A DNA stretch of 64,000 nt from Vibrio hyugaensis (GCF_002906655.1 NZ_CP025794.1:1302001-1366000); one strand, 5' to 3'; shown: positions 1 to 9,629, numbered from the stretch's first letter. Made by a program: numbers and translations. The notes: generated by a model from the sequence alone, not told the origin.

Positions 1-237
1 GACACTGTAATGCTTTGTTTCTTGAGCGAGTCGTCGGAAGTAGTCGCGGACACGCGAGTGTGGCTGATCAGCCACTTCTTCTGAGTTCTTTGGCAACTCA
101 TCGAATACACGTTTCCACTCCTCACTTACCAGATCGGGGTCACTTAGATACAGTTCGTAGAGGTCTTCTACATACGTTGCATTGGCGCCAGCCAAGTGTG
201 AAGACTCGAGCCATGCCTTCATCACGCCGTTGTGCAT
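1..237 (-). CDS. sucA: 2-oxoglutarate dehydrogenase E1, N-terminal part (truncated by window edge)
   Basis: Only the first 79 codons are in the window, reading leftward off the edge at an exact codon boundary. The start MHNGVMKAWLESSHLAG and the segment YVEDLYELYLSDPDLV are typical of the SucA N-terminal region, which helps dock E1 to the E2 core. The enzyme is the thiamine-diphosphate decarboxylase of the cytoplasmic 2-oxoglutarate dehydrogenase complex. An AAGGG ribosome site lies just upstream of the ATG. It follows sdhB by 93 bases on the same strand, the usual sdhCDAB-sucAB order, so co-transcription with succinate dehydrogenase is likely. The catalytic domain is outside the window and cannot be judged. 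Confidence 0.93.
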   Translation of the reverse strand, partial: MHNGVMKAWLESSHLAGANATYVEDLYELYLSDPDLVSEEWKRVFDELPKNSEEVADQPHSRVRDYFRRLAQETKHYSV

Positions 238-294
238 ATTTTCCCTTAACCAGTAGTTTTCACGTTTGCTGCGGTCTGCGCCGAGCTATTAAGA

Positions 295-314
295 GCCGAC
301 CCATTTAGGTCGGC
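295..314. other. Perfect 7-bp hairpin between sdhB and sucA
   Basis: GCCGACC and GGTCGGC enclose a 6-base loop. The T run follows the stem on the plus strand, while the flanking genes are on the minus strand. It is therefore not a conventional terminator for the operon. It may be an mRNA processing or stability stem between sdhB and sucA. Confidence 0.5.
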
Positions 315-330
315 AATTTTTTGTTGTTAA

Positions 331-1041
331 TTAAATCGAACGATTGACCAACATCGACTTGATATGACCGATGGCTTTCGTTGGATTTAGCCCCTTAGGA
401 CAAACACTTACACAATTCATGATGCCATGGCAACGAAAAACGCTAAATGCATCATCAAGATCGGACAAACGTTCATCAGTCGCTGTATCTCGGCTATCAA
501 TTAACCAACGATAGGCCGCTAAAAGGCCAGCAGGGCCGATAAATTTATCAGGATTCCACCAGAAAGACGGACAAGATGTCGTACAACATGCACACATAAT
601 ACATTCGTACAAGCCATCTAGATGCGCACGCTCATCAGGCGATTGTAAGTTTTCACGAGACGGAGGAAGAGCACCATCGTCAATTAAGAAAGGCTTAACT
701 TTCGCATAGTTATCGTAGAACTGAGTCATGTCAACGATAAGATCACGTACAACAGGCAGACCAGGTAATGGTCGAATGACGAGCTTATCGCCTTTCAAAG
801 CAGATAACGGTGTAATACACGCTAATCCATTTTTACCATTCATGTTAAGACCATCAGAACCACACACACCTTCACGACATGAACGACGGAATGCAATGCT
901 AGGGTCTTGCTCCTTCAGAAGGATCAAGGCATCCAGAAGCATCATGTCTGATCCTTCTTCGACCTCAAGCGTGTAGTCTTTCATGTACGGCTTTTGGTCG
1001 ACATCCGGGTTGTAGCGGTACAAAGAGAAATTCAGTTTCAT
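331..1041 (-). CDS. sdhB: Succinate dehydrogenase iron-sulfur subunit
   Basis: A 236-residue electron-transfer subunit of respiratory complex II, the normal length for the family. The plant-type [2Fe-2S] loop is visible at residues 55-75 (CREGVCGSDG followed by the distal GLAC). Two further cysteine clusters, CIMCACCTTSCP and CHGIMNCVSVCPKG, should hold the [4Fe-4S] and [3Fe-4S] centres. It passes electrons from SdhA flavin to quinone at the SdhC/SdhD anchor on the cytoplasmic face of the inner membrane. It lies 18 bases downstream of sdhA in the sdhCDAB operon. Confidence 0.97.
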   Translation of the reverse strand: MKLNFSLYRYNPDVDQKPYMKDYTLEVEEGSDMMLLDALILLKEQDPSIAFRRSCREGVCGSDGLNMNGKNGLACITPLSALKGDKLVIRPLPGLPVVRDLIVDMTQFYDNYAKVKPFLIDDGALPPSRENLQSPDERAHLDGLYECIMCACCTTSCPSFWWNPDKFIGPAGLLAAYRWLIDSRDTATDERLSDLDDAFSVFRCHGIMNCVSVCPKGLNPTKAIGHIKSMLVNRSI

Positions 1042-1059
1042 AATATTACCCTCCTTTCC

Positions 1060-2826
1060 TTAGTACGTACGTGCTTTTGGCGGAAATGCTTCACGATGGA
1101 TTGGTTCCATGTTTACACCACGTTTAGCCATTGCTTCCGTTTCCGGGTTGTAGATTGAATGGCATAGCCACTGCTCATCATCACGGTCTGGGAAGTCAAA
1201 GCGAGCATGTGCACCACGGCTTTCTGTGCGGTAGTTTGCTGCTACAGCTGTTGCGTATGCTGTTTCCATCAAGTTCTCTAGTTCTAGACACTCAATACGT
1301 TGAGTGTTGAACTCTGTCGATTTGTCAGCAAGGTGTGCGTTCTTCAGACGCTCACGGATAACTTTAAGCTCTTCAAGACCTTTAGCCATTGCATCACCTT
1401 CACGGAATACCGAGAAGTTGTTTTGCATACATTGTTGTAGGTCTTTACGAATTTGCGCTGGATCTTCACCGTCAGTGCTATTTTCCCAACGGTTGTAACG
1501 CTCTAGTGAACGTTCAATGTCTGCTTCAGTTGCAGGTTTCGCATCAGCTTGTTTAAGCAGTGTTTCACCTAGGTGCAGACCTGTTGCACGACCAAATACC
1601 ACCAAGTCTAGTAGTGAGTTACCACCAAGACGGTTTGCACCGTGTACTGATACTGATGCAATTTCACCACAAGCGAATAGGCCTTGAACTTCAACATCCG
1701 CGCCGTTTTCATCTTGCTTAATCGCTTGGCCTGATACCTGAGTAGGAATACCACCCATCATATAGTGACACGTAGGAATTACTGGGATTGGCTCTTTGAC
1801 CGGATCAACGTGCGCAAATGTACGAGACAACTCACAAACGCCCGGTAAACGAGACTCCAGTGTATCTTTACCTAGGTGATCAAGTTTCAATTTAATATGT
1901 GGACCCCAAGGGCCATCACAGCCACGACCTTCACGGATTTCAATCATCATTGAACGTGCAACCACGTCACGACCAGCAAGGTCTTTCGCGTTTGGTGCGT
2001 AACGCTCCATGAAGCGTTCGCCGTCCTTGTTTAGAAGGTAACCACCCTCACCACGACAACCTTCGGTTACAAGAACACCTGCGCCAGCGATACCCGTTGG
2101 GTGGAACTGCCACATTTCCATATCTTGCATTGGGACACCAGCACGAAGTGCCATACCAACACCGTCACCAGTATTGATGTGCGCGTTAGTCGTTGATGCG
2201 TAAATACGACCTGCACCACCCGTTGCTAAGATGGTTGCTTTCGATTTGAAGTAGCACACTTCACCTGTTTCCATGCATAGCGCCGTACAGCCTAGAACAA
2301 CACCATCTTCATTTTTAACGATATCAAGAGCATACCACTCAGAGAATACCGTTGTTTTGTGCTTGATGTTTTGTTGGTATAGCGTGTGCAGGAGTGCGTG
2401 ACCAGTACGGTCAGCCGCTGCCGCTGTACGCGCAGCTTGCTCACCACCAAAGTTCTTTGACTGGCCACCAAACGGGCGCTGATAAATAGTGCCGTTATCA
2501 AAACGAGAGAAAGGAAGACCCATTTTCTCTAGCTCGATAACAGATTCAGGACCGTTCTTACACATGTATTCGATTGCGTCTTGGTCACCGATATAGTCAG
2601 AACCTTTAACCGTATCGTACATGTGCTGTTCCCAATGATCTTCGTGCGCATTACCTAGCGCAACCGTAATACCACCTTGAGCAGAAACAGTGTGTGAACG
2701 TGTTGGGAAAACTTTAGATAGCAACGCACATGACAGGCCTTGCTCCGAAATTTGTAGTGCAGCGCGCATACCCGCACCACCAGCGCCGATTACTACGGCA
2801 TCAAACTCACGAACTGGAATAGACAC
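1060..2826 (-). CDS. sdhA: Succinate dehydrogenase flavoprotein subunit
   Basis: At 588 residues this is the catalytic subunit that oxidises succinate to fumarate. The FAD-binding Rossmann motif GAGGAGM is at residues 14-20. The covalent-FAD histidine is His45 within [11 protein letters not shown], and the active-site region QFHPTGI and GCRGEGG are present. The ATG is directly adjacent to the sdhD stop, so translational coupling is expected. Closest alternatives are FrdA or L-aspartate oxidase. The sdhCD anchors upstream and the sucA start downstream fix it as SdhA. Confidence 0.97.
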   Translation of the reverse strand: MSIPVREFDAVVIGAGGAGMRAALQISEQGLSCALLSKVFPTRSHTVSAQGGITVALGNAHEDHWEQHMYDTVKGSDYIGDQDAIEYMCKNGPESVIELEKMGLPFSRFDNGTIYQRPFGGQSKNFGGEQAARTAAAADRTGHALLHTLYQQNIKHKTTVFSEWYALDIVKNEDGVVLGCTALCMETGEVCYFKSKATILATGGAGRIYASTTNAHINTGDGVGMALRAGVPMQDMEMWQFHPTGIAGAGVLVTEGCRGEGGYLLNKDGERFMERYAPNAKDLAGRDVVARSMMIEIREGRGCDGPWGPHIKLKLDHLGKDTLESRLPGVCELSRTFAHVDPVKEPIPVIPTCHYMMGGIPTQVSGQAIKQDENGADVEVQGLFACGEIASVSVHGANRLGGNSLLDLVVFGRATGLHLGETLLKQADAKPATEADIERSLERYNRWENSTDGEDPAQIRKDLQQCMQNNFSVFREGDAMAKGLEELKVIRERLKNAHLADKSTEFNTQRIECLELENLMETAYATAVAANYRTESRGAHARFDFPDRDDEQWLCHSIYNPETEAMAKRGVNMEPIHREAFPPKARTY

Positions 2827-3171
2827 TTACGCACCCCACAGAATAAATAGACCAGAGAAGACATAGCCGAATAAAACGGCAATAACACCAAGTTGCAATG
2901 CACCACGAAGTATCGCGGGCTTAATGTAATCCGTTAACACCTGCCACAAACCAACCCACGCGTGAATTAGAATTGAGACTAAGGCCAACATGGTGAAAAC
3001 TTTGGTGAACGTACCACCAAAGAATTGGGTCCAAGATGCGTAAGAGATATCTGAGAAAGCGCAGAAGCTAATCAGATAAATCGTGTATAGCGTCATAATG
3101 ATTGCTGATGCACGAATCAATAAGAAATCGTGGACACCATTACGACCAAATGAAGAGACGTGTTTTACCAT
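2827..3171 (-). CDS. sdhD: Succinate dehydrogenase hydrophobic anchor subunit
   Basis: A 114-residue membrane protein with three hydrophobic segments (about residues 18-40, 57-77 and 88-112). The segment HAWVGLWQVLTDYI carries the conserved haem/quinone-site HxxxGxxxxxxDY pattern. With SdhC it binds haem b and ubiquinone and anchors SdhAB to the inner membrane. The start overlaps the end of sdhC by 7 bases, and the stop abuts sdhA. Small overlaps of this kind are normal in sdh operons. Confidence 0.95.
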   Translation of the reverse strand: MVKHVSSFGRNGVHDFLLIRASAIIMTLYTIYLISFCAFSDISYASWTQFFGGTFTKVFTMLALVSILIHAWVGLWQVLTDYIKPAILRGALQLGVIAVLFGYVFSGLFILWGA

Positions 3172-3557
3172 ACCAAGATCCCCGCCAATAGTGATAATAC
3201 TGCAGTAGCACCAAATGCGACTTTAGCGCTCATCGCGCCTGAATCGAGTTCTTCGAAGTGGCCTAGGTCCATCAACAGGTGACGGACGCCACCAGCGATG
3301 TGGTAGGCAAGTGCAGTTAGAATTCCCCACAGAATGAATTTCACGAAGAAGCTATCGACGATATCAGCGGCTTCCATAAAACCCATCGGGGATGACAGAG
3401 AAATGGACAGTAACCAAAGCAATATGCCCACCGCAACAAACGTAATCACACCCGACACACGATGTAGGATGGACGCGATTGCTGTGATGGGAAAGCGGAT
3501 GGTCTGTAAATCTAAATTAACAGGTCTTGACTTTCTTTCTTTCACGGGCTTGCTCAC
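3165..3557 (-). CDS. sdhC: Succinate dehydrogenase cytochrome b556 subunit
   Basis: First gene of the operon, 130 residues, with three membrane helices. The pattern SILHRVSGV near residue 31 (quinone-site Ser and Arg) and HIAGGVRHLLMDLG (haem-ligand His) are hallmarks of SdhC. It forms the membrane anchor with SdhD. It is divergent from gltA over a 395-base regulatory region, the arrangement also seen in E. coli, so both TCA entry points probably share control. Confidence 0.96.
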   Translation of the reverse strand: MSKPVKERKSRPVNLDLQTIRFPITAIASILHRVSGVITFVAVGILLWLLSISLSSPMGFMEAADIVDSFFVKFILWGILTALAYHIAGGVRHLLMDLGHFEELDSGAMSAKVAFGATAVLSLLAGILVW

Positions 3558-3952
3558 TCAGCTCCATTGAGCATTTATTGTTATAACCAATTTCAGCTTC
3601 CAAACGTACAAAAGTTAACATTTGATTAACAAATACTCGCAATATGCTCGGAGATAATTGTAAACACTTTGTTAACAAACGGAGTCAGTAAACAAACCTC
3701 ACTTTTGTTTCCAGCCCCGAATTTATAAGGATTTAACTAAAATTTTCTGTGCCAATATACGGCCAGCAACATTCTAATACAATTGATGTAACAAATTATG
3801 CTACATAGAACAGATTTTTAACGATTTTCATGAGAAAAATCATAACAAGTGCACACAAAAATGGAGAAAAATTGACTTTAAGCTTTAACAACAGTACAAA
3901 AATGGCACATAAACATCCTGGACGGATTAAATAATAAACAAAGGAGATTGTT
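3558..3952. promoter_or_regulatory. Divergent sdhC / gltA regulatory region
   Basis: This 395-base AT-rich region separates sdhC and gltA. Near sdhC, GTTAACA at 3614-3620 is repeated as ATTAACA at 3625-3631, an 11-base spacing typical of ArcA direct repeats, and a further GTTAACA lies at 3671-3677. ArcA repression of sdh is established in enterobacteria; its action here is inference. No convincing protein-coding frame is present. Confidence 0.5.
3872..3900 (+). promoter_or_regulatory. Candidate gltA sigma-70 promoter
   Basis: TTGACT and TACAAA are separated by 17 bases, about 52 bases before the gltA ATG. A strong AAAGGAG ribosome site follows at about 3940. The match is by eye and no transcription start is known. 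Confidence 0.45.
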
Positions 3953-5242
3953 ATGGCGGATAAGAAAGCTACCCTTCACGTTGAAGGTCATGCGCCGATC
4001 GAACTGCCAATTATGGACGGTACGCTAGGTACACCTGTGATTGATGTTCGTAAACTGGGAGCCAATGGTTACTTTACTTTTGACCCAGGTTTTCTTGCCA
4101 CTGCATCTTGTGAATCATCAATCACGTACATCGACGGCGGCAAAGGTATTCTTTTGCACCGCGGCTACCCGATTGATCAATTAGCCAATAACGCAGATTA
4201 CTTGGAAGTATGTTACATCCTGCTTTATGGTGAAGCCCCTACCCGTGAGCAATACGAGCAATTCAAAACAACGGTTACTCGCCATACGATGGTGCATGAA
4301 CAAATCGCAAGCTTCTTCCATGGCTTCCGACGTGATGCACACCCAATGGCAGTAATGTGTGGTGTGGTTGGTGCACTAGCGGCCTTCTACCACGATTCAC
4401 TCGATATCAACAACGACGAGCACCGTGAGATCGCGGCGTACCGTCTACTGTCTAAAATGCCAACATTGGCGGCGATGTGTTACAAGTACTCTATCGGTCA
4501 GCCATTTATCTATCCTCGTAACGACTTAAGCTACGCAGAAAACTTCCTACACATGATGTACGCAAACCCATGTGAAGAATACGAAGTAAACCCTGTTGTT
4601 GCTCGTGCGATGGATAAAATCTTTACGCTTCACGCGGATCACGAACAAAACGCATCGACATCAACGGTTCGTTTGTCCGGTTCTTCTGGTGCGAACCCGT
4701 TCGCATGTATTGCCGCAGGTATTGCTTCTCTATGGGGTCCTGCGCACGGTGGTGCGAACGAAGCATGTCTGAAGATGCTTGAAGAGATCGGCAGCGTAGA
4801 TAACATCCCAGAGTACGTAGAGCGTGCAAAAGACAAAGATGATCCATTCCGTCTAATGGGCTTCGGTCACCGCGTTTACAAAAACTACGATCCACGTGCA
4901 ACGGTAATGCGTGAAACATGTCACGAAGTGCTAAAAGAGCTAAACATCAAGGATCCACTGCTAGACGTTGCAATGGAACTTGAGCGTATTGCACTTTCTG
5001 ACGAATACTTCGTGTCTAAGAAGCTATACCCGAACGTAGACTTCTACTCAGGCATCATCCTAAAAGCGATCGGTATTCCTGTATCGATGTTTACGGTAAT
5101 CTTCGCGATTTCTCGTACTATCGGTTGGATTGCTCATTGGAACGAAATGCACAGCGATCCACTAAACCGTATCGGTCGTCCTCGTCAGCTATACACTGGT
5201 GAAACTCAGCGTGAGTTCTCTCCACTGCACGAGCGTGAGTAG
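3953..5242 (+). CDS. gltA: Citrate synthase (type II)
   Basis: A 429-residue enzyme condensing acetyl-CoA and oxaloacetate, the first step of the TCA cycle in the cytoplasm. The length and the N-terminal domain with [10 protein letters not shown] mark the hexameric, NADH-sensitive type II family of Gram-negatives. Catalytic residues are visible in [10 protein letters not shown] (His), [13 protein letters not shown] (His and Arg) and NVDFYSG (Asp). AAAGGAG precedes the ATG by a good distance. It is monocistronic, ending at a strong terminator, and divergent from sdhCDAB. Confidence 0.97.
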   Translation: MADKKATLHVEGHAPIELPIMDGTLGTPVIDVRKLGANGYFTFDPGFLATASCESSITYIDGGKGILLHRGYPIDQLANNADYLEVCYILLYGEAPTREQYEQFKTTVTRHTMVHEQIASFFHGFRRDAHPMAVMCGVVGALAAFYHDSLDINNDEHREIAAYRLLSKMPTLAAMCYKYSIGQPFIYPRNDLSYAENFLHMMYANPCEEYEVNPVVARAMDKIFTLHADHEQNASTSTVRLSGSSGANPFACIAAGIASLWGPAHGGANEACLKMLEEIGSVDNIPEYVERAKDKDDPFRLMGFGHRVYKNYDPRATVMRETCHEVLKELNIKDPLLDVAMELERIALSDEYFVSKKLYPNVDFYSGIILKAIGIPVSMFTVIFAISRTIGWIAHWNEMHSDPLNRIGRPRQLYTGETQREFSPLHERE

Positions 5243-5272
5243 GCGTTAGAATCGAGAATAGGATAAGTGTTG

Positions 5273-5306
5273 GGGTTGACGTGAAAGCGTCAACCCTTTC
5301 TTTTTT
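5273..5306 (+). terminator. gltA intrinsic terminator
   Basis: A perfect 9-bp stem (GGGTTGACG / CGTCAACCC) with a 6-base loop is followed by TTTCTTTTTT, 30 bases after the gltA stop. Confidence 0.9.
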
Positions 5307-5390
5307 GAAGAGACGAGAACGAGCGACGCTCCATAGAACGCTTCGCTTCGAGATGCGAGAGATAATTGCGTAACACTTTCGCATCTCAAA
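5307..5390. repeat. Intergenic palindromic repeat, copy 1
   Basis: The stretch holds a GAGC-GAC-GCTC mini-hairpin, then the 18-base core GAACGCTTCGCTTCGAGA at 5336-5353, then a 9-bp inverted repeat (GAGATGCGA at 5350-5358 with TCGCATCTC at 5379-5387). The same core, with one mismatch and inverted, recurs at 7177-7194. Two copies between ordinary genes suggest a dispersed non-coding repeat family. Confidence 0.6.
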
Positions 5391-5408
5391 GGACAAAGCC
5401 CGTCCCTT

Positions 5409-6167
5409 CTATACTGGGTTATCAATATCAATAAACGTAACGTCTAAACCGTGCTCTTGCGCTAACCATTCACCCAACGCTTTAATGCCGTAACGTTCAG
5501 TTGCGTGATGACCTGCAGAGAAGTAATGGATATCCAATTCACGAGCCGTGTAAGTCGTACGTTCTGAGATCTCGCCCGAAATAAATGCATCTAATCCATG
5601 CTGAGCCGCAAGCTCAATGAAGTCTTGACCACCGCCGGTACACCAACCAACTGTCTCAATCATTTTTTCTGCATTGTCAGGCGCGATATGCAAAGGTTCA
5701 CGGTTTAATACGTGATTGATTTTGTTTGCGAAGTCAGCGCCAGTCATTGCTTGTTTCAAACGACCAAACAGAGCAACAGATTGAGGATGCCCTTCTAAGC
5801 CACCTTCTACTTCGATGTCTAATAAGCGCGCCAACTCTGCGTTATTACCCAACTCAGGATGAATATCTAACGGTAAGTGGTATCCATAAAGGTTGATGTC
5901 ATTTTTAATCAAGCTACGGATACGCTTCCCTTTCATTCCGCGAATTGGTTCTGGTTCACCTTTCCAAAAATACCCATGGTGAACAAGCAATGCCTCGGCG
6001 TCTAACTCGATAGCCTTATCGATCAATGCTTGTGAAGCTGTTACGCCAGTTACAATGCGTTCGATTTCTGATTTGCCTTCGACTTGCATGCCATTCGGTG
6101 CGTAGTCTTTAATGAGTTGTGGCGACAGTTTCTCGTTAAGGATCTTTTCCAGCTGTAAATTATTCAT
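5409..6167 (-). CDS. ybgI: Nif3-like dinuclear metal centre protein (YbgI family)
   Basis: A 252-residue homologue of E. coli YbgI, the Nif3/DUF34 family. Metal-ligand motifs are seen in LLVHHGYFWKGE and, near the C-terminus, SAGHHATERYG. YDYAPNG-type and GVTASQAL segments also match the family. E. coli YbgI is a toroidal hexamer with a di-metal site, and a GTP cyclohydrolase-like role has been proposed but is not settled. I chose the ATG at 6167 because GGAAG lies five bases before it. The longer frame begins at a TTG that is part of that ribosome site. Confidence 0.92.
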   Translation of the reverse strand: MNNLQLEKILNEKLSPQLIKDYAPNGMQVEGKSEIERIVTGVTASQALIDKAIELDAEALLVHHGYFWKGEPEPIRGMKGKRIRSLIKNDINLYGYHLPLDIHPELGNNAELARLLDIEVEGGLEGHPQSVALFGRLKQAMTGADFANKINHVLNREPLHIAPDNAEKMIETVGWCTGGGQDFIELAAQHGLDAFISGEISERTTYTARELDIHYFSAGHHATERYGIKALGEWLAQEHGLDVTFIDIDNPV

Positions 6168-6299
6168 TGTTACTTCCAATACTTGTGGCTTAAACGAAGT
6201 GTATATCGAACCGCGATCAGGATGCTAGTTGTGGCATCCCCAACCAGAATAAATTTCGATACAATAGAAAGGCTCTGCCTGTGACAACAAGGATATTGG

Positions 6300-7052
6300 A
6301 TGAATTCTCTACAACGTTTCTATCAATGGATTGCTAGCACCCCACCACTTTTTAAACTTCAAACGCCCTTTGTCACCGTCGAAGACATTCTGACACCACC
6401 TCTATCGGACAATGAAGATTACGATGGCAATCCACGACTTGGCTTCCTTTACCAACACCTTTGCACCAAGCTACTGACTTGCTCACCTCGATATGAACTG
6501 GTTGCTGAAGAAATCCAACTTAATGACACTACTGGACGCACAATTGGCGCCGTCGATTTGATCCTCGAAAATCAGGAAACAAACCAACACGAGCATTGGG
6601 AAGTCGCCATTAAATTCTACTTACTGCATGAAGGTATTTGGTATGGACCGAATGCACACGACCAACTGCACAAAAAGCTCGATCGCATGCTCACTCACCA
6701 ACTAAAAATGAGCCAGAGAGAAGAGTTCCACCAGCAGTTACCGTTAGACGCCATACCGAGCGAACACTTGCTGATGCAAGGTCGCCTCTATGTAAATCCT
6801 TTCTCGGCCGAACCAACCCCTACAACCTGTTTAGGTTACGAGCTAAACCAAAGCCAAATATCCGGCTATTGGTGTTATCAAAGCCAATGGGAAGGGATTA
6901 AAGAACCTTTATACGCTCTTTCCAAACCACTGTGGGCAGTTGGCAATGAGGAGTTCTTGGAACCCATCGATAAACCATCAGATAGGTTTATTCACGCTCA
7001 AACAAAGAGTGGTCAATTTTGGTTTGTTGTACCTGATACGTGGCCGAACTAA
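6300..7052 (+). CDS. DUF1853 family protein
   Basis: A 250-residue soluble protein of the uncharacterised DUF1853 family. AAGGA lies seven bases before the ATG. The most conserved-looking section is GAVDLILEN, then HWEVAIKFYLLHEG, then GPNAHDQLHKKLDRMLTHQL. The spacing of an acidic strand and an E-to-K strand recalls the PD-(D/E)XK nuclease fold, which is inference from pattern only. No signal peptide or membrane segment is seen. It stands alone between two copies of an intergenic repeat and is divergent from ybgI. Confidence 0.8.
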   Translation: MNSLQRFYQWIASTPPLFKLQTPFVTVEDILTPPLSDNEDYDGNPRLGFLYQHLCTKLLTCSPRYELVAEEIQLNDTTGRTIGAVDLILENQETNQHEHWEVAIKFYLLHEGIWYGPNAHDQLHKKLDRMLTHQLKMSQREEFHQQLPLDAIPSEHLLMQGRLYVNPFSAEPTPTTCLGYELNQSQISGYWCYQSQWEGIKEPLYALSKPLWAVGNEEFLEPIDKPSDRFIHAQTKSGQFWFVVPDTWPN

Positions 7053-7137
7053 AACGGGAAACGATTTTATTTTGCTTTTCTAGGAACAAGTCCCGTCAAC
7101 ACCTTCTTAATCAAAATACCTTTTCACTATACTCTCA

Positions 7138-7203
7138 ACGAGCACCTCTCGATTCCTAGAGCGAAGCGCTCCCGACTCTCGAAGCGCAGCGTTCCCTCTT
7201 CAC
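7138..7203. repeat. Intergenic palindromic repeat, copy 2 (inverted)
   Basis: On the minus strand the core GAACGCTGCGCTTCGAGA (7177-7194) matches copy 1 at 17 of 18 bases. A GAGCG-AAG-CGCTC hairpin lies beside it at 7159-7171, in the opposite order to copy 1. It sits between the DUF1853 gene and the pgm terminator. Confidence 0.6.
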
Positions 7204-7205
7204 AA

Positions 7206-7236
7206 ACAAAAAGGGCCGACGCAATGTCGACCCTTT
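7206..7236 (-). terminator. pgm intrinsic terminator
   Basis: On the minus strand AAAGGG..CGAC pairs with GTCG..CCCTTT (one internal mismatch, 5-base loop), then TTTTTGTTTG. It begins 20 bases after the pgm stop. Confidence 0.8.
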
Positions 7237-7255
7237 CGAACCTTAATCGTTTGAA

Positions 7256-8902
7256 TTACAAACCAGCGGCTGCAAATACTTGATTAACGATTTCTTGTGC
7301 TTCGGCTTCGATTTGTTTTAGGTGCTCTTCACCTTTAAAGCTTTCACAGTAAATCTTGTAGATGTCTTCAGTGCCTGATGGACGAGCAGCGAACCAACCA
7401 TTAGCTGTCGTTACTTTAAGACCACCAATTGCAGCACCGTTACCAGGAGCGTGCGTTAGACGAGCCGTAATTACGTCACCTGCTAGTGTTTCTGCCGCGA
7501 CCATTTCTGGTGACAACTTCTTCAGTACGTCTTTTTGTGGGCCATTTGCTACAGCTTGAATACGGTTGTACTTAGACTCACCGTGCTTCGCCGCAAGCTC
7601 TTCATAGTAATCTTGAGGGTTCTTACCCGTTACCGCAGTGATCTCTGCCGCTAGAAGACATAGCAAGATGCCATCTTTGTCTGTTGACCAAGGCGTACCA
7701 TCTTTGCGAAGGAAAGACGCACCAGCACTTTCTTCGCCACCGAAGCCAAACTTACCAGTATACAGACCGTCCACAAACCATTTGAAGCCAACAGGCACTT
7801 CACATAGCTCACGACCTAGATCCGCAACAACACGGTCAATCAGGGCGCTTGAAACTAGCGTTTTACCAACAGCGACATCTTTACCCCACGCGTCACGGTG
7901 ACGGTATAGGTAGTCGATACAAACCGCTAAGAAGTGGTTCGGATTCATCAAACCTTTTGGCGTAACGATACCGTGACGGTCGTAGTCAGGATCGTTACCA
8001 AATGCTAGATCGTATTCATCTTTCAGCGCCAATAGACCCGCCATTGCGTAAGGAGAAGAACAGTCCATACGTACAACGCCGTCTTTATCTAGCGACATGA
8101 ATTGGAAAGAAGGATCAATCGCTTCACTTACTAGCGTTAGGTCTAGGTTGTATGCCTGACCAATTTGACGCCAGTAATCGATGCCGCTGCCACCCAATGG
8201 ATCTACACCAATCTTCAGGTTTGCTTTTTGGATTGCTTCCATATCGATAACGTTCACTAAGTCGTCGATGTATGGTTTCACCAAATCCATCTCTACAAAC
8301 AGCTCAGATGCTTTTGCTTCAGCTAACGGTAGGCGTTTAACGCCTTGTAGATCTTCAGCAATCAGTGCGTTTGCACGATCTTCGATAGCCTGAGTTAGCT
8401 CTGTTTCAGCTGGACCACCGTGCGTCGGGTTGTACTTGATACCGCCGTCTTGAGGTGGGTTATGAGATGGGGTAATCACGATGCCATCTGCTTTGTCATC
8501 ATGCTTGATGTTGTAAGTCAGAATCGCGTGTGAAATACCAGGCGTTGGCGTGTAGCCGTTGTCTTGCTGGACAATCACTGTCACACCGTTTGCAATCAAT
8601 ACTTCAATCACACTTGAAAACGCTGGTTCAGATAGCGCGTGCGTGTCTTTGCCCACAAACAGTGGACCTGTTGTACCTTGCTCAGCACGAACTTCTGCGA
8701 CCGCTTGAGCGATAGCTAAAATGTGGTTTTCGTTAAAGGTGTGCTTGTCCGCGGTACCGCGGTGACCAGAAGTACCAAATTGAACGTTATGCTCTGCATT
8801 TGATGCATCAGGTTGAAGTAAGAAGTAGTTAGCAACGAGTGCTGGGATATTATGAAGATCTTCCTGCTGCGCTTTTTGCCCAGCACGAGGGTGCATAGCC
8901 AT
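7256..8902 (-). CDS. pgm: Phosphoglucomutase (alpha-D-glucose)
   Basis: A 548-residue enzyme interconverting glucose-1-phosphate and glucose-6-phosphate, close to the 546 residues of E. coli Pgm. Visible motifs are the phosphoserine loop [11 protein letters not shown], the Mg-binding DPDYDRHG, the sugar-specificity loop GEESAGASF and the phosphate-binding RPSGTED. I chose the third ATG of the frame (MAMHPRAGQ) because AAAGGA lies eight bases before it and E. coli Pgm starts at the same point. It is downstream of seqA on the same strand, as in enterobacteria, with a terminator between them. Confidence 0.96.
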   Translation of the reverse strand: MAMHPRAGQKAQQEDLHNIPALVANYFLLQPDASNAEHNVQFGTSGHRGTADKHTFNENHILAIAQAVAEVRAEQGTTGPLFVGKDTHALSEPAFSSVIEVLIANGVTVIVQQDNGYTPTPGISHAILTYNIKHDDKADGIVITPSHNPPQDGGIKYNPTHGGPAETELTQAIEDRANALIAEDLQGVKRLPLAEAKASELFVEMDLVKPYIDDLVNVIDMEAIQKANLKIGVDPLGGSGIDYWRQIGQAYNLDLTLVSEAIDPSFQFMSLDKDGVVRMDCSSPYAMAGLLALKDEYDLAFGNDPDYDRHGIVTPKGLMNPNHFLAVCIDYLYRHRDAWGKDVAVGKTLVSSALIDRVVADLGRELCEVPVGFKWFVDGLYTGKFGFGGEESAGASFLRKDGTPWSTDKDGILLCLLAAEITAVTGKNPQDYYEELAAKHGESKYNRIQAVANGPQKDVLKKLSPEMVAAETLAGDVITARLTHAPGNGAAIGGLKVTTANGWFAARPSGTEDIYKIYCESFKGEEHLKQIEAEAQEIVNQVFAAAGL

Positions 8903-8934
8903 GTTTGACATCCTTTCTTTAAATACAAATAAAA

Positions 8935-8982
8935 TCAAAAAAGCCTCATAATATCCGCTATACGCTACACATTATGAGGCTT
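8935..8982 (-). terminator. seqA terminator between seqA and pgm
   Basis: A perfect 12-bp stem (AAGCCTCATAAT at 8941-8952 with its complement at 8971-8982) has an 18-base loop and, on the minus strand, runs into six T. The long loop may make it partial, allowing some read-through into pgm. Confidence 0.75.
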
Positions 8983-8994
8983 CTATCAGGTTTC

Positions 8995-9537
8995 TTAGAT
9001 TGAACCTGTTACTTTCTCTATCAAGTCAGGCTGGAATTCCATATGAGTCATCACCTGCTCAACCATCTGTCGCTTGCGACTGGTGTTGTTATTAGTGATT
9101 ACCCAAAATGGCGTACCAGGAATTGCTTTAGGCTTGGTGGTATTGCCGTTTGCTAGCAGAGTATCTTCATTATCAGCAAAGTAAACGCGCTTGCGCCCTT
9201 TTACTTTCGTTGCTTGAGAGAAGCTCTCTGGATTTAACGTGTGTAAGGTTGATAGAACCAACATGAAGCGATCAATCGCTTTCTTAAGGCCAGCAAACTC
9301 ATCAGAAATCAGTAGAGAACGCATCTCTTTTACGGTATCCACTGATTCTGTTTTACCAGCATCTTTACTTACTATAATCCCTTGTGGCTGCTCGATTACA
9401 GGTGCCACGACGGCTTCCTGCAACTGACCATCAAGGTTCAAAAGGCGTCGTAAAATATCCGAGGCACTTTCACCGATATGCTTGGTTTGACCCGCAATGT
9501 AACGGTATAGATCCTCATCAACCTCAATTGTTTTCAT
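8995..9537 (-). CDS. seqA: Negative modulator of replication initiation
   Basis: A 180-residue protein that binds hemimethylated GATC sites, sequesters oriC and delays re-initiation. The N-terminal multimerisation domain (MKTIEVDEDLYRYIAGQ through ILRRLL) and the C-terminal DNA-binding domain ending in the MVEQVMTHMEF region match SeqA. The linker between them (about residues 40-65) is variable. It is divergent from ybfF over 92 bases and followed by pgm, the same order as in E. coli. Confidence 0.96.
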   Translation of the reverse strand: MKTIEVDEDLYRYIAGQTKHIGESASDILRRLLNLDGQLQEAVVAPVIEQPQGIIVSKDAGKTESVDTVKEMRSLLISDEFAGLKKAIDRFMLVLSTLHTLNPESFSQATKVKGRKRVYFADNEDTLLANGNTTKPKAIPGTPFWVITNNNTSRKRQMVEQVMTHMEFQPDLIEKVTGSI

Positions 9538-9629
9538 TCGCTTTTCACATTCTCAATGTTTAAACTCTGGGGGATTATAACGAGATCCTCGCGGATACTC
9601 CACGTTAAACCCATCACGAATAAGATAAA

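Noticed and set aside
15..308. A 97-codon plus-strand frame at the left edge
   Set aside because: It lies antisense to the recognisable sucA N-terminus and has no ribosome site or family resemblance.
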